From: Alphaproteobacteria bacterium
Lineage (GTDB): Bacteria; Pseudomonadota; Alphaproteobacteria; Rhodospirillales; Magnetovibrionaceae
Assembly (NCBI GenBank): GCA_015231605.1
Contig: JADGBG010000008.1
Coordinates: 1-52,557 of the forward strand
DNA: 52,557 nt
Direction: 5' to 3'
The position numbers were made by a program, and so were the translations under genes. Numbering within the stretch: the first letter of the stretch is position 1; every line of letters begins with the position of its first letter. The notes beneath the pieces were generated by a model that saw nothing but the letters and a program-made list of their open reading frames with translations, made no database searches and was not told where the DNA came from. This document shows, in pieces, positions 6,938 through 16,493 of this stretch.

Positions 6938-7628
6938 CGACAATGAAGTTGAGGCTTCTGCGATCCGCGAATCAATTTTGTCCCAATTGGGGGAGAAGCC
7001 CTTGATTTATGAGGCCCGGACGTACCAGGGTGCTGTCGAGTTCTTGGAACAGCACCATGATGCGGGAGATCCGATCGCTCTGGTCGTCACGGACTATTGG
7101 CTGGCCGAACTCACCAACTGCGAAGGCCTTGATCTCATACAGTACGTACATGGGTCACCCAAGCACAGCGAGTTCACCAGGTGCCTGCTCTACTCCGCGA
7201 TGAAACAGAACATGAATGCCACGCGACGCATCCATGCTTTAAGGGATGTTCTTCTTTGGGGCAGTATCGAGCACGGTGTTCGAGATAGAGATGATTTCTT
7301 GCCCACCAGCCCGGCGCGGCATGACATCATAAAGGACATCAACGACTATCTGAGAACATGCTCGCAAACCCATAAGACGTCCCCTGTACCCACGGCTAAA
7401 TTCAGACTCAAAAAAACATTGATTTTGGTCCTAGTTGCTATCGGGGTCGGAATCGGATTTCAATTCGCCGTTTCTGGTAGAGAGATAAGCGCTCCGCTGC
7501 ATGCGGCCTTTTACTCATTTCTCTGTGTGTTCGTCTTTATAGGGCTCCTCCAAACATGGATAGGAGGCGGTTTCGTCACCAAAGTCCTACAATTGACGGG
7601 AAATATCGGCACCACGTTTTTCAAATAG
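6906..7628 (+). CDS. membrane-anchored receiver-domain protein
   Basis: A 240-residue protein. Residues 5–150 are a receiver domain with Asp11-Asp12, phospho-acceptor Asp63 in VVTDYW and Ser97 in LLYSAMK. The conserved lysine expected after strand 5 is missing; that region reads ALRDVLLWGS. Two hydrophobic helices follow at about 171–189 and 201–221, with a short C-terminal tail. A receiver fixed to the membrane by its own C-terminal helices, paired with a soluble kinase, is unusual. The start overlaps the upstream receiver gene by 32 bases; an alternative in-frame ATG lies at 6891. No DNA-binding domain is present. It may be a phosphate sink or a membrane scaffold. Confidence 0.7.
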   Translation: MSSTPSILLVDDNEVEASAIRESILSQLGEKPLIYEARTYQGAVEFLEQHHDAGDPIALVVTDYWLAELTNCEGLDLIQYVHGSPKHSEFTRCLLYSAMKQNMNATRRIHALRDVLLWGSIEHGVRDRDDFLPTSPARHDIIKDINDYLRTCSQTHKTSPVPTAKFRLKKTLILVLVAIGVGIGFQFAVSGREISAPLHAAFYSFLCVFVFIGLLQTWIGGGFVTKVLQLTGNIGTTFFK

Positions 7629-7679
7629 ATCACGACCCAAGGCCGCCTAAATGGCGCGCACCCATGCCGTTCCAAAGAC

Positions 7680-9761
7680 TCAGTGGCCGGGCTTGCGGGC
7701 CTTGCCTTTAGCGAGCTTTGACTTGGTCCGCCGCCCTTGCCCCGCGTGCTGAGTGCGGAAGGTTTGTTCGCCGTGCTTGCGCCCGCTCCGCTCGCCTTCG
7801 CCGCCGCCGGCGCCCCGGGGCTGCCACGCCGGAACGAGGTGTTTCTTGCTGGGACCGATCAGATCTTCGCGCCCCAGGCGTTTCAGCGCGTCGCGGATCA
7901 TCGGCCAGTTGTTGGCGTCGTGGTAGCGCAAAAAGGCTTTGTGAAGCCGGCGCTGCTTCAACCCCTTGGCCGTCGCCACCACCTCCCCGCCGCCCCGATG
8001 CACGGGCTTCAGCGGATTGCGTTCGGAATAGTACATCGCCGTGGCGATCGACATGGGCGACGGCAGGAAGGTCTGCACCTGGTCGGCGCGCAGCCCATGC
8101 GCCTTCAGCCACACCGCCAGGTTCATCATGTCCTCGTCCGAGGTGCCGGGATGCGCGGCGATGAAGTACGGGATCAGGTAGTATTCCTTCCCGGCTTTTT
8201 TCGCCGCCTGGTCGAACATCTGCTTGAAGCGGTCGTAGGTGGCGATGCCGGGCTTCATCATTTTCGACAGCGGTCCCGGCTCGGTGTGCTCCGGCGCGAT
8301 CTTGAGATAGCCGCCGACGTGGTGCGTCACCAGTTCCTTCACATACGCTGGGCTTTTCACCGCGAGATCGTAGCGCAGGCCCGAGCCGATGGTGATCCGT
8401 TTGACGCCCGGCACGGCGCGGGCCTTGCGGTAAAGCTGAATGAGCGGGCCATGGTCGGTGCCCAAGTTGGTGCAGATGGACGGATAGACGCAGGACAACC
8501 GGCGGCACACGGCCTGGATCTTGTCGTCCTTGCATGCCAGACGGTACATGTTGGCGGTGGGGCCGCCGAGATCCGTGATGTGGCCGGTGAACCCCTCGGT
8601 CTTGTCGCGGATGTCCTCCAGCTCGCGCAGGATTGAGGCTTCTGATCGGTTCTGGATGACCCGGCCTTCGTGCTCGGTGATGGAACAGAACGTGCACCCG
8701 CCGAAACAACCGCGCATGATGTTGACGGAAAACTTGATCATCTCCCACGCCGGGATGCGCGCGCCCGCGTACGCCGGATGCGGCGCGCGAGCGAACGGCA
8801 GGCCGTAGACCCCGTCCATTTCCGGGGTGGAGAGCGGCAGTGGCGGCGGATTGATCCACACCTCGCGCTCGCCGTGGCGTTGGATCACCGGCCTGGCGTT
8901 GGACGCGTTGCTTTCCGCGTGCAGAACCCGCGACGCATGGGCGTAGAGCAACGGTTCCGCCGCGACCTGCTCAAAGGACGGCACGCGCACCACCGTGGCG
9001 TGCGGGTCGGTGGGGCCGTGGACATGCTCGACGTCCGGATCGGTCATGTCGATTTCGGCGAAGCCTTCGGGCACGCCATCGACCATCACCGCCGTGCCGC
9101 GAACGGCCTTCATGTTCTGAACGGATTCCCGCGCGCCCAGCCGATGGGCGATTTCGACGATGGCGCGTTCGGCGTTGCCGTAGACCAGGATGTCGGCCTT
9201 GCTGTCCATCAGCACCGAACGGCGCACCTTGTCGGACCAATAGTCGTAGTGTGCGACGCGCCTCAGAGACGCCTCGATCCCGCCGATCACCACGGGAATA
9301 TCCTTGAATGCCTCGCGGCAGCGCTGGGCGTAGACCAACACCGCGCGGTCGGGGCGCTTGCCGCCTTCATCATTGGGGGTGTAGCTGTCGTTGGAGCGAA
9401 TCTTGCGATCGGCGGTGTAGCGGTTGACCATGCTATCCATGTTGCCCGCCGTCACGCCCCAGAACAGGTTGGGCGGCCCCAACGCCTTGAAGGCGTCCGC
9501 GCTCGACCAGTCGGGCTGGCTGAGGATGCCGACGCGAAACCCCTGTTCTTCCAACAAACGCCCGACGATCGCCATGCCGAAGCTGGGATGATCGATATAG
9601 GCGTCGCCGGTGACCAGGATCACGTCGCACGAATCCCACCCCAGCCGGTCCATCTCGGCGCGGCTCATCGGCAGGAACGGCGCAACGCCGAACCGCTTCG
9701 CCCAATACGGACGGCGGGAGAACAGGTCGTTGGACGGATCGCGTTTGGAAGACTTGGCCAT
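7680..9761 (-). CDS. ygiQ: YgiQ family (UPF0313) radical SAM protein
   Basis: A 693-residue protein of the YgiQ family. The N-terminal half begins [19 protein letters not shown], characteristic of the family, and includes the cobalamin-binding-like YIDHPSFG region. The radical-SAM cluster motif CxxxCxxC is at Cys352, Cys356 and Cys359 ([10 protein letters not shown]). A basic low-complexity tail ([10 protein letters not shown] and [11 protein letters not shown]) ends the protein. The substrate is unknown in the family. The ATG at 9761 is chosen because the longer reading from 9812 would overlap the divergent flavoprotein gene and adds no conserved sequence. A broken copy of the C-terminal coding region is found near 3.7 kb. 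Confidence 0.9.
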   Translation of the reverse strand: MAKSSKRDPSNDLFSRRPYWAKRFGVAPFLPMSRAEMDRLGWDSCDVILVTGDAYIDHPSFGMAIVGRLLEEQGFRVGILSQPDWSSADAFKALGPPNLFWGVTAGNMDSMVNRYTADRKIRSNDSYTPNDEGGKRPDRAVLVYAQRCREAFKDIPVVIGGIEASLRRVAHYDYWSDKVRRSVLMDSKADILVYGNAERAIVEIAHRLGARESVQNMKAVRGTAVMVDGVPEGFAEIDMTDPDVEHVHGPTDPHATVVRVPSFEQVAAEPLLYAHASRVLHAESNASNARPVIQRHGEREVWINPPPLPLSTPEMDGVYGLPFARAPHPAYAGARIPAWEMIKFSVNIMRGCFGGCTFCSITEHEGRVIQNRSEASILRELEDIRDKTEGFTGHITDLGGPTANMYRLACKDDKIQAVCRRLSCVYPSICTNLGTDHGPLIQLYRKARAVPGVKRITIGSGLRYDLAVKSPAYVKELVTHHVGGYLKIAPEHTEPGPLSKMMKPGIATYDRFKQMFDQAAKKAGKEYYLIPYFIAAHPGTSDEDMMNLAVWLKAHGLRADQVQTFLPSPMSIATAMYYSERNPLKPVHRGGGEVVATAKGLKQRRLHKAFLRYHDANNWPMIRDALKRLGREDLIGPSKKHLVPAWQPRGAGGGEGERSGRKHGEQTFRTQHAGQGRRTKSKLAKGKARKPGH

Positions 9762-9798
9762 GGCGCGCGGACTGTAGCAGGATCGGCGCGATTGCGCT

Positions 9799-11043
9799 AT
9801 GAATCCCCACATGCGCGAAACGCCCCGTCACGTTGAATGCGCCGTCGTCGGCGGCGGGCCCGCCGGATTGATGGCGGCGGAGGCTTTGCGCGCGCGCGGC
9901 GTATCGGTTCACGTGTTCGACGCCATGCCGTCGCTCGGCCGCAAGTTCCTGATGGCGGGAAAAAGCGGCCTCAACCTCACCCATTCCGAACCGACCGAGG
10001 ACTTTCTCGGCCGTTACGGCGAGGCCCGGCCCTGGTTGGAAGACGCGGTGCGCGCGTTCGACGCCGACGCCGTGCGCAATTGGGCACGGGACTTGGGGGT
10101 GGAGACCTTCACCGGCACGTCCGGGCGCGTGTTCCCCCACGACTTCAAGGCCGCGCCGCTCTTGCGTGCGTGGCTCAGGCGGCTGCGCGCGGCGGGGGTC
10201 GTCATCCATGCGCGGCATAAATGGCGGGGCTGGGGCGGAGAAGGCGCGTTGGCCTTTGACGCCCCGGCGGGACCAGCCGCAGTCCGCGCGGCCGCCACGG
10301 TCCTGGCGCTGGGCGGCGCCAGCTGGCCCGGTCTGGGGTCCGACGGGGCGTGGGTGGAGACCTTGCGTCAAGCAGGCGGCGCGGTGGTGGACCTGCGCCC
10401 GGCCAACTGCGGCTTCGACGTGGCGTGGAGCAACCATGTGCGCGAAACCCTCGCCGGTCAGCCGCTGAAATCCGTGCGTCTGTCATTTGGTGGAAACACG
10501 GCGGCGGGCGACGTGACCATCACCGAGACCGGCATCGAAAGCGGCCCGGTCTACGCGCTCTCGGCGGCGTTGCGCGACGCTTGCGGACGGGATGGACATG
10601 CGGTGCTGACGATCGACCTCGCCCCCGACCGGGACGAAGCCGCCCTGGCCGCCGCCCTGGCCCGCCCGCGCGGCAAGAAATCGTGGGCCACGCACCTGAA
10701 ACGCGCCGCCAACATTGCGGGCGCGAAGGCGGCGGTGCTGCGCGAAAACACGGACAAAACCGTGTTCGACGATCCCGCCCGCCTGGCCCATGTCATCAAG
10801 GGGTTGGAGCTTCGCGTCGAGCGTCCCCGCCCGCTGGCGGAAGCCATCAGCAGCGCCGGCGGCGTGCGCCGGGACGCCCTTGACGCGCACTGGATGCTAA
10901 AGGCCCGCCCGGGCGTGTTCTGCGCGGGCGAAATGCTGGATTGGGAAGCGCCCACCGGCGGCTACCTCTTGACCGCGTGCTTCGCGCTCGGCCGCGCCGC
11001 CGGAAACGCGGCGGCGGACTGGCTGGACCCTCAAACGAGATAG
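9799..11043 (+). CDS. HI0933/TIGR03862-like FAD-dependent oxidoreductase
   Basis: A 414-residue flavoprotein of the HI0933/BaiN-like family, probably the TIGR03862 subgroup. The dinucleotide-binding motif [15 protein letters not shown] starts the protein, followed by [16 protein letters not shown], the family signature. The C-terminal FAD-contact segment is [20 protein letters not shown]. The physiological substrate is unknown; some relatives reduce double bonds. It diverges from ygiQ with only 37 bases between the starts. Its 3' end overlaps the convergent HD-GYP gene by 13 bases. Confidence 0.85.
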   Translation: MNPHMRETPRHVECAVVGGGPAGLMAAEALRARGVSVHVFDAMPSLGRKFLMAGKSGLNLTHSEPTEDFLGRYGEARPWLEDAVRAFDADAVRNWARDLGVETFTGTSGRVFPHDFKAAPLLRAWLRRLRAAGVVIHARHKWRGWGGEGALAFDAPAGPAAVRAAATVLALGGASWPGLGSDGAWVETLRQAGGAVVDLRPANCGFDVAWSNHVRETLAGQPLKSVRLSFGGNTAAGDVTITETGIESGPVYALSAALRDACGRDGHAVLTIDLAPDRDEAALAAALARPRGKKSWATHLKRAANIAGAKAAVLRENTDKTVFDDPARLAHVIKGLELRVERPRPLAEAISSAGGVRRDALDAHWMLKARPGVFCAGEMLDWEAPTGGYLLTACFALGRAAGNAAADWLDPQTR

Positions 11044-14000
11044 GGCTGGATGTCGACCTCGTCGATCTGCTCGGGGAGCAAGAATTTCTCCGCATAGGTC
11101 CGGTACACCCCGCTTTCGAGGAACAGCGCGAACAGGTCCGGATCGATGTGCTGATCCTTGCGCATGAAGCCCATGATCTTGATCGCCTCGCTCAGCGTCT
11201 TGGCCTTCTTGTAGGGACGGTCGGCGGCGGTCAGCGCCTCGAAAATGTCGGCGACCGCCATGATGCGGGCCGGAACCGACATCTCGTCGCGCGACAGCAA
11301 GCGGGGATAGCCGGTGCCCTTCATGGTTTCGTGATGCGCGCCCGCGTATTCGGGGATTTTGGCCAGGTGTTCTGGGAACGGCATGTTTTCCAGCATGACC
11401 ACGGTCTGAATGACGTGCTCGTTGATCTTGAAGCGTTCCTCCTCGCTCAAGGTGCCGCGCCGGATGCCGAGGTTGTACACCTCTCCGAAATTGTAGAGAT
11501 GCTCGGGAACCGCCAGCTTGAAGCCGTACGGGTTGTCGGCGGAAAAGATCTTCTGCTGGTCGACGCGCGGCAAGATGTGCTGCGGCTTGTCGGCGAGCAG
11601 CCGTTCCTCCGCCGGAGCCGAAACCGGGGGCACATCCACGAGGCGCAGTTCCTCCATCTGCGACAGGCCCAGACGGTCGTCGAAATGGCGAGTCCAGGTG
11701 CGTTCGGAGATTTGCGCCAGACGCTCCAGGCTTTCGTCGGCCATGAACTCGCCGCCGACGTTGCAGGTCGCGATGAAGGCGAAGTCGTCCGTCAGGCGCG
11801 CGATCTCGGCGTCCAGTTCGCGGCGGAGCGCCTCGGTCTCCCCGCCATCCAGACGGCCTTGCAGATAGGCGATCTCGGCGTCGCGACGCAGCACCTCGAA
11901 GCGCATGCGGACCTCGTGGATGCGGTTGTATATGGTTTCCAGCTTGGTGGCCTTGTCGACCACGTATTCCGGCGTGGTCACCTTGCCACAATCGTGCAGC
12001 AGCGCTCCCAGGTGCAGCTCGCGCCATTTGTCCTTGCCGTCCAGACGGAAATCGGCGAATGGGCCGCTTTCGGCGTCGTGGGCCGCCTGGGCCAGCATCG
12101 TGGTCAGTTCGGGCACCCGTTGGCAATGGCCGCCGGTGTAGGGCGACTTGGCGTCAATCGCGTTCGCCAGGATCTCGACGATGGAATCGATCAGCACCGC
12201 TTGCGCCAGCACCAGGTTCTTGTTGTCGATGGCGACCGCCGCCTGCGCCGCCACCCCCTCGACGAACCCCTGCACCTCCTTGGAGAAGGGAACAATCGCG
12301 CCGTTCTCGTCGCGGGCGTTGATCAACTGCAACGCCCCGACCACCTTGGCCCCGCGGGGGTTGAGCGGCACCGTCAGCACCGACTGGGTGCGATAGCCAT
12401 TTCCTTCATCGAACTTGCGGGTGCCGGTGAAGTCGAAGTCTCGGCTGTTGTAGACATCTTCGATGTTCACGGTTTTTTCCGTCAGAACCGCGTGGCTGAC
12501 GACGTTGGCATGGTTTTCCCGGCCGTCCTCGGCGCCGAACAACCGCACCGCCGGCAGGTTCGGCGTGCCCGCCGCTCCACCGAACGCCATGCCCAAGGTA
12601 TCGTTGTGCACCAACTGGAAGGCCAGGGTGTCGTCCTTGGTGCGGATGTACAAGGTGCCACCGTCGGCGTTGGCCATCTTCTTGGCGCCTTGTAGGATCA
12701 TGTCCAGCAGCTTTTCTTCGTCCTTTTCCGCCACCAGCGCCAAGCCGTACTCGACCAGCTTTTCCAGCTGATCCTGTTTGTGGAGAATTTCCGCGCGGTA
12801 GTCTTTCACCGATCCAGCCATTCGCACGAACGCCCCCGACAGGTGCGACAACTCGACGATGCGGGTCGAAACTTCCCGCACATTGTCAAGGTCCATGGCC
12901 TGAATCTTGCGGGTTTCATCGACGAGCGCCTGGATCGGCTGGGCGATTTTGCCGCTGATGACCCAGATGACCGGCACGAAAACGGAAATGCTCAAAAGAG
13001 CCGAAAGCAAGGCGTACATGCCAAGCGTGCGCAGCTCACGCTTGACCTCGGCCTCGGGAACGATCATGGCGAAATATTCACCCGCTCCCTTCCCGGACCG
13101 TTGGACACGGGACACGCCCAGCAACATCTCGCCCGCGGGGGTGTTCACCGAACGGATCGTGGGTTCGTCTGACGCATCCCTGGCGAACGCCATGTCGAAC
13201 CACGCAAAAAGCTCGGAAACCTGGGCCAGGGCAAGTTTTTGCCCCCCTTTGCCGTCATCGACGGATTTGAGCATCCGGCCTTCGTCGGGAAAGGCCGTTA
13301 TGATGCCCTTGTCGTTGAAGAGGAACGCGGTGCTGTTGTCCGTCACCTTTTGTCCACCCAGGAAGCGCGACAGGGTGTTCATGGTGATGTCCACCCCCAG
13401 AACGGTCCGGGTGGCCGGGTCAATGGCCTTGGCGAAAGTGATGCCCGGTTGCTTGATGGACGAATAGACGTAAGGGTCGGTCTTGATGATCCCGCCGTCC
13501 GTCATGGCCTGTCCATACCAGGGCCGTTTGCGCGGATCATAATCGCTGGTTTCCTCGTCCCGACGCACCAGCCGAAATGCGGAATCAAAGTATTGCCATA
13601 CGCGCAGCCCCTGCGACCGCGTCGTCGCGTCAATGGTGACCACGGCCCATTGGACCCCAGCGGGCAACTGCTTCAGCGCCGCAAAGGACGGATAGGCCGA
13701 GACGTTGATCACCTCGAAAAAGTCGCCGTCGCCGTTGCCGGTATAGAGGGCGTAAAGTTCTGGATTGGCCGACAGCGCCTTGACGAACAGGGGCAGCGCC
13801 GGGTGTTCGGTCCCGAGCATCGGTGCGACGCGCAGAGTTGTTGACTGTTCGAGCAGACCGATCATATCGTCCACCCGCGTACTGCCGAAAAGGACGCGGG
13901 TGGAGACCTTGGCGCTGATTTCCCGCATCAAGCGGTGGGAAGCGGTGTCCGCCAGTCTGCCGCCGAAGAACACCCCCTCGCCCAACAGCAGCAAGGCCAT

Positions 14001-14063
14001 CAGGCCCGTCAAGACGACAAACACCGAAATGAGGGTGATCTTGATCCGTATACTGCCCAACAT
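11031..14063 (-). CDS. Cache-HAMP-GAF-HD-GYP phosphodiesterase
   Basis: A protein of about 1010 residues, expected to be an inner-membrane sensor that hydrolyses cyclic-di-GMP. A first membrane helix (about 8–28) precedes a periplasmic Cache-type region with YDPRKRPWYGQA, typical of dCache_1. A second helix (about 345–368) leads into a HAMP-like stretch, a GAF domain (about 430–600, ending VAIDNKNLVLAQ) and the catalytic C-terminus. Catalytic signatures are HCQRVPELT, LLHDCGKVTTPEY, and GAHHETMKGTGYP with its GYP tripeptide. About 190 residues separate the HD and GYP parts, longer than in minimal HD-GYP proteins. The ATG at 14063 with GGGGG upstream is preferred over a GTG at 14108. The 3' end overlaps the convergent flavoprotein gene. 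Confidence 0.85.
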   Translation of the reverse strand: MLGSIRIKITLISVFVVLTGLMALLLLGEGVFFGGRLADTASHRLMREISAKVSTRVLFGSTRVDDMIGLLEQSTTLRVAPMLGTEHPALPLFVKALSANPELYALYTGNGDGDFFEVINVSAYPSFAALKQLPAGVQWAVVTIDATTRSQGLRVWQYFDSAFRLVRRDEETSDYDPRKRPWYGQAMTDGGIIKTDPYVYSSIKQPGITFAKAIDPATRTVLGVDITMNTLSRFLGGQKVTDNSTAFLFNDKGIITAFPDEGRMLKSVDDGKGGQKLALAQVSELFAWFDMAFARDASDEPTIRSVNTPAGEMLLGVSRVQRSGKGAGEYFAMIVPEAEVKRELRTLGMYALLSALLSISVFVPVIWVISGKIAQPIQALVDETRKIQAMDLDNVREVSTRIVELSHLSGAFVRMAGSVKDYRAEILHKQDQLEKLVEYGLALVAEKDEEKLLDMILQGAKKMANADGGTLYIRTKDDTLAFQLVHNDTLGMAFGGAAGTPNLPAVRLFGAEDGRENHANVVSHAVLTEKTVNIEDVYNSRDFDFTGTRKFDEGNGYRTQSVLTVPLNPRGAKVVGALQLINARDENGAIVPFSKEVQGFVEGVAAQAAVAIDNKNLVLAQAVLIDSIVEILANAIDAKSPYTGGHCQRVPELTTMLAQAAHDAESGPFADFRLDGKDKWRELHLGALLHDCGKVTTPEYVVDKATKLETIYNRIHEVRMRFEVLRRDAEIAYLQGRLDGGETEALRRELDAEIARLTDDFAFIATCNVGGEFMADESLERLAQISERTWTRHFDDRLGLSQMEELRLVDVPPVSAPAEERLLADKPQHILPRVDQQKIFSADNPYGFKLAVPEHLYNFGEVYNLGIRRGTLSEEERFKINEHVIQTVVMLENMPFPEHLAKIPEYAGAHHETMKGTGYPRLLSRDEMSVPARIMAVADIFEALTAADRPYKKAKTLSEAIKIMGFMRKDQHIDPDLFALFLESGVYRTYAEKFLLPEQIDEVDIQPYLV

Positions 14064-14190
14064 CGCCCGCACCCCCACGTTTGCGCATGACCTAACCGTG
14101 TCCAGCACAAGGACTTACACGCGTCGGTGGGCGAATTGTAGCGTGGAACGGTCGGCTTGAAAAACGGAAAGAGAGGCTTCACGCAGGGCG

Positions 14191-14664
14191 TCAGCTGTCG
14201 CGGCGGTTGGCTCCGGGCAGGCGGAAGAATTCGACGCCTTCCTCCTCGAGCTCGCGGGCTTCCTCGTCGCTGGCTTGGCCGCGGATGCCGCGTTCCTCCG
14301 CTTCGCCGTAATGGATCTTGCGCGCTTCCTCGGCAAAGTCCTTGCCGACGTCCTCGAGATTGTCTTCGGCGTATTGGCGGATCTTGCCCACCGCGTCCAG
14401 GATCTGCTGCGCCACTTCCTGGGCGCGCTGGTCTGTCATGTGGTGGATATCCGTGGGTTGCTCGTCGGAGGGGGCAGGCGCATCCGCCTTGGCGGCTCGT
14501 CCGGACGCGATGAAGGGGGCCATGGGCGCCCTGGAAACGCGGGTCGAGCCACAATAAGGGCATTCCACGTCGCCGTTCGCCACCTGCTCGTCATAGGTGG
14601 CGGAATCGCGGAACCAAGCCTCGAAACCGTGATCGTCGGCACAACGCAGCTGATAATGAATCAT
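14191..14664 (-). CDS. DUF1178 family protein
   Basis: A 157-residue protein opening MIHYQLRCADDHGFEAWF, the DUF1178 hallmark. A zinc-ribbon-like VECPYCGS follows with Cys8 as a further possible ligand. The middle is a low-complexity linker and the end is acidic helical sequence (ADEEARELEEEG type). The function is unknown. In many alphaproteobacteria this family sits close to grxC and the nitrilase gene, as it does here. Confidence 0.85.
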   Translation of the reverse strand: MIHYQLRCADDHGFEAWFRDSATYDEQVANGDVECPYCGSTRVSRAPMAPFIASGRAAKADAPAPSDEQPTDIHHMTDQRAQEVAQQILDAVGKIRQYAEDNLEDVGKDFAEEARKIHYGEAEERGIRGQASDEEARELEEEGVEFFRLPGANRRDS

Positions 14665-14761
14665 CGGGTAAAACCCATTCCCCTATCGTCAGGCAAGCAC
14701 TATCGTAAAGCAGACGCACGCCCCCGCAAAGGCCCATATTTTAAAGTCCAAGGGTTAAGAA

Positions 14762-15364
14762 ATGTCCAAAGCCGACTGTCCCAAGCATCTTGCCGTCACC
14801 GACCCGTCGCCGTGGGTGGCGCGGTGGGCGCCCCTGATTCGGCCGAACGGCTCGGTTTTGGACGTGGCGGCCGGGGGCGGGCGGCACGGCAGATTTCTCA
14901 TGGCGCGGGGCCATGCCGTCACCTTCGTCGACCGATCCTTCGAACCGCTGGCGGACCTTGCCGGCCGGCCGGGGGCCGAGGTGATCGAGGCCGATCTGGA
15001 AACCGGCGCGCCATGGCCGTTCAAGGGAAGGCCTTTCGCCGCCGTGGTGGTGGTGAACTACCTGCACCGCCCGCTGTTCGAGGATCTGATCCTGAGCCTG
15101 GAGCCCGGCGGAGTTCTGATCTACGAAACCTTCGCGCGCGGCAACGAGGACTTCGCCCGCCCGCGCAATCCCGACCATCTGCTGAAGGCCGGGGAACTGC
15201 TCCATGCCGTGACGGACCGATTGCAGATCGTGGCCTACGAGCACGGCTTGGTCGGAAGCGGGGACATTCCCGGCGTCAAGCAGCGGCTGTGCGCGGTGAA
15301 CGATCTGGGGACTTCAAACCGCGAAGACGGCGAACCGCCGGTTCACGGAATCTCGCGGGTGTGA
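14762..15364 (+). CDS. class I SAM-dependent methyltransferase (TehB-like)
   Basis: A 200-residue protein with motif I VLDVAAGGGRHGRFL (about 36–50), a motif II aspartate in VTFVDRSFE, and the post-motif VVVVNYLHRPLFEDL. C-terminal residues match small TehB-like/methyltransferase-25 proteins. The substrate is unknown. Its end overlaps the 3' end of the convergent amidase gene by 22 bases. Confidence 0.75.
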   Translation: MSKADCPKHLAVTDPSPWVARWAPLIRPNGSVLDVAAGGGRHGRFLMARGHAVTFVDRSFEPLADLAGRPGAEVIEADLETGAPWPFKGRPFAAVVVVNYLHRPLFEDLILSLEPGGVLIYETFARGNEDFARPRNPDHLLKAGELLHAVTDRLQIVAYEHGLVGSGDIPGVKQRLCAVNDLGTSNREDGEPPVHGISRV

Positions 15365-16155
15365 CGCAACGACGGGATCTGGGCGCGGACTTCCTGGACG
15401 CGGGCGGGATCGATGTCGGCGACGATCACCCCCGGCCCGTCGCCCCCGTCCGCCAGGACGTCACCCCACGGATCGACGATCAGCGAATGGCCGTATGTTC
15501 GCCGTCCGGCGAAATGCACGCCGGTCTGCGCCGGCGCGAACACGTAACAGCCGTTTTCGATGGCGCGGGCGCGCAGCAGAACGTGCCAGTGCGCGCGCCC
15601 CGTGGGCACCGTGAACGCCGACGGAACCGCCAGCATCCCCGCGCCGCTCTGGGCCAGTGCGCGATAGAGATACGGAAAGCGCACATCGTAACACGTGCTG
15701 AGCCCCAGCCCGCCCCACGGCGTGTTCGCCACCACCAGGGCGTCGCCTGGCGTGAAGGTTTCCGATTCCCGGTAGCTCTCGCCCCCCGGCAAGTCCACGT
15801 CGAACATGTGGATCTTGTCGTAGGTGGCGCGGATCGCGCCATCCGGCGAGAACACGAACGCGCGGTTGGCCACCCGTTCGCCCGACCAGATCGCCAGCGT
15901 GCCGCCATGCAGCCACACGCCCAACTCCTTCGCCAGGGCGGCGAAGGCCGGGATGGCGGGGTGATCGGTCTGCGGCCGGGCCATGGCGCGGATGTTGTCC
16001 GGCCCGAACGTCATCATGGCGACGTTTTCCGGAAACAGGATCAGCTTGGCCCCCATGCCCGCGGCCCGGCGCGCGCCCTCGGCGGCGGCCTTGATGTTGG
16101 CCGCCATGTCGTTGCTGGCGTTGAGCTGAACGCAGGCGGCCTTGAACGCGGTCAT
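15343..16155 (-). CDS. carbon-nitrogen hydrolase, Nit1/NitFhit-like amidase
   Basis: A 270-residue nitrilase-superfamily enzyme with the catalytic triad in place: Glu43 (LILFPENV), Lys114 (TYDKIHMFDVDLP) and Cys155 (GLSTCYDVRFP). The IHMFDVDLPGG segment is typical of the Nit branch that hydrolyses deaminated glutathione, a repair amidase role. That substrate is inferred from the branch. The gene is immediately downstream of grxC on the same strand with a 16-base gap, consistent with a glutathione-related pair. Confidence 0.85.
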   Translation of the reverse strand: MTAFKAACVQLNASNDMAANIKAAAEGARRAAGMGAKLILFPENVAMMTFGPDNIRAMARPQTDHPAIPAFAALAKELGVWLHGGTLAIWSGERVANRAFVFSPDGAIRATYDKIHMFDVDLPGGESYRESETFTPGDALVVANTPWGGLGLSTCYDVRFPYLYRALAQSGAGMLAVPSAFTVPTGRAHWHVLLRARAIENGCYVFAPAQTGVHFAGRRTYGHSLIVDPWGDVLADGGDGPGVIVADIDPARVQEVRAQIPSLRHTREIP

Positions 16156-16171
16156 GGGGTTCCGTCCTCCC

Positions 16172-16429
16172 TCAGCTCAGGCCCAGCAACTGGTCCAATT
16201 CGCCATCGAAATCGAGTTCGTAAAGATCGTCGCAGCCGCCGATCGGCTCGCCGTCGATGAAGATCTGCGGCACCGTGTGCCCGCCCGAACGCTGTTCCAT
16301 TTCCTTACGTTTTTCCCGGTTGCCCATGACATTGACGTCTTCGTACTTGACGCCTTTCTTGTCCAGCAGCGCCTTGGCGCGGACGCAATAGGGGCAAACC
16401 GGGGTGCTGTAGATCTCCACCTTGGCCAC
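16172..16429 (-). CDS. grxC: glutaredoxin 3
   Basis: An 85-residue dithiol glutaredoxin. The active site CPYC is at Cys12–Cys15, the TVPQIF cis-proline segment follows at about 55, and GGCDDLYEL provides the glutathione-binding end. The length is exactly that expected for GrxC. It reduces disulfides and glutathione mixed disulfides in the cytoplasm. It is probably co-transcribed with the downstream amidase gene and perhaps with comF upstream (64-base gap). Confidence 0.95.
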   Translation of the reverse strand: MAKVEIYSTPVCPYCVRAKALLDKKGVKYEDVNVMGNREKRKEMEQRSGGHTVPQIFIDGEPIGGCDDLYELDFDGELDQLLGLS

Positions 16430-16493
16430 GGACCGTCTCCATCCTCGGGTTGCATGTCGTTGCGCCTCTTATATCGCGTGTTGGGGGTTGATT

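Noticed and set aside
14064-14108. Longer start for the HD-GYP protein at the GTG at 14108
   Set aside because: The extra 15 residues are polar and non-conserved in appearance, and the ATG at 14063 has the better ribosome site and starts right before the membrane helix.
14275-16260. A 661-codon plus-strand frame spanning DUF1178, the methyltransferase and the amidase
   Set aside because: It runs antisense or out of frame through three well-supported genes and has no recognisable domain.
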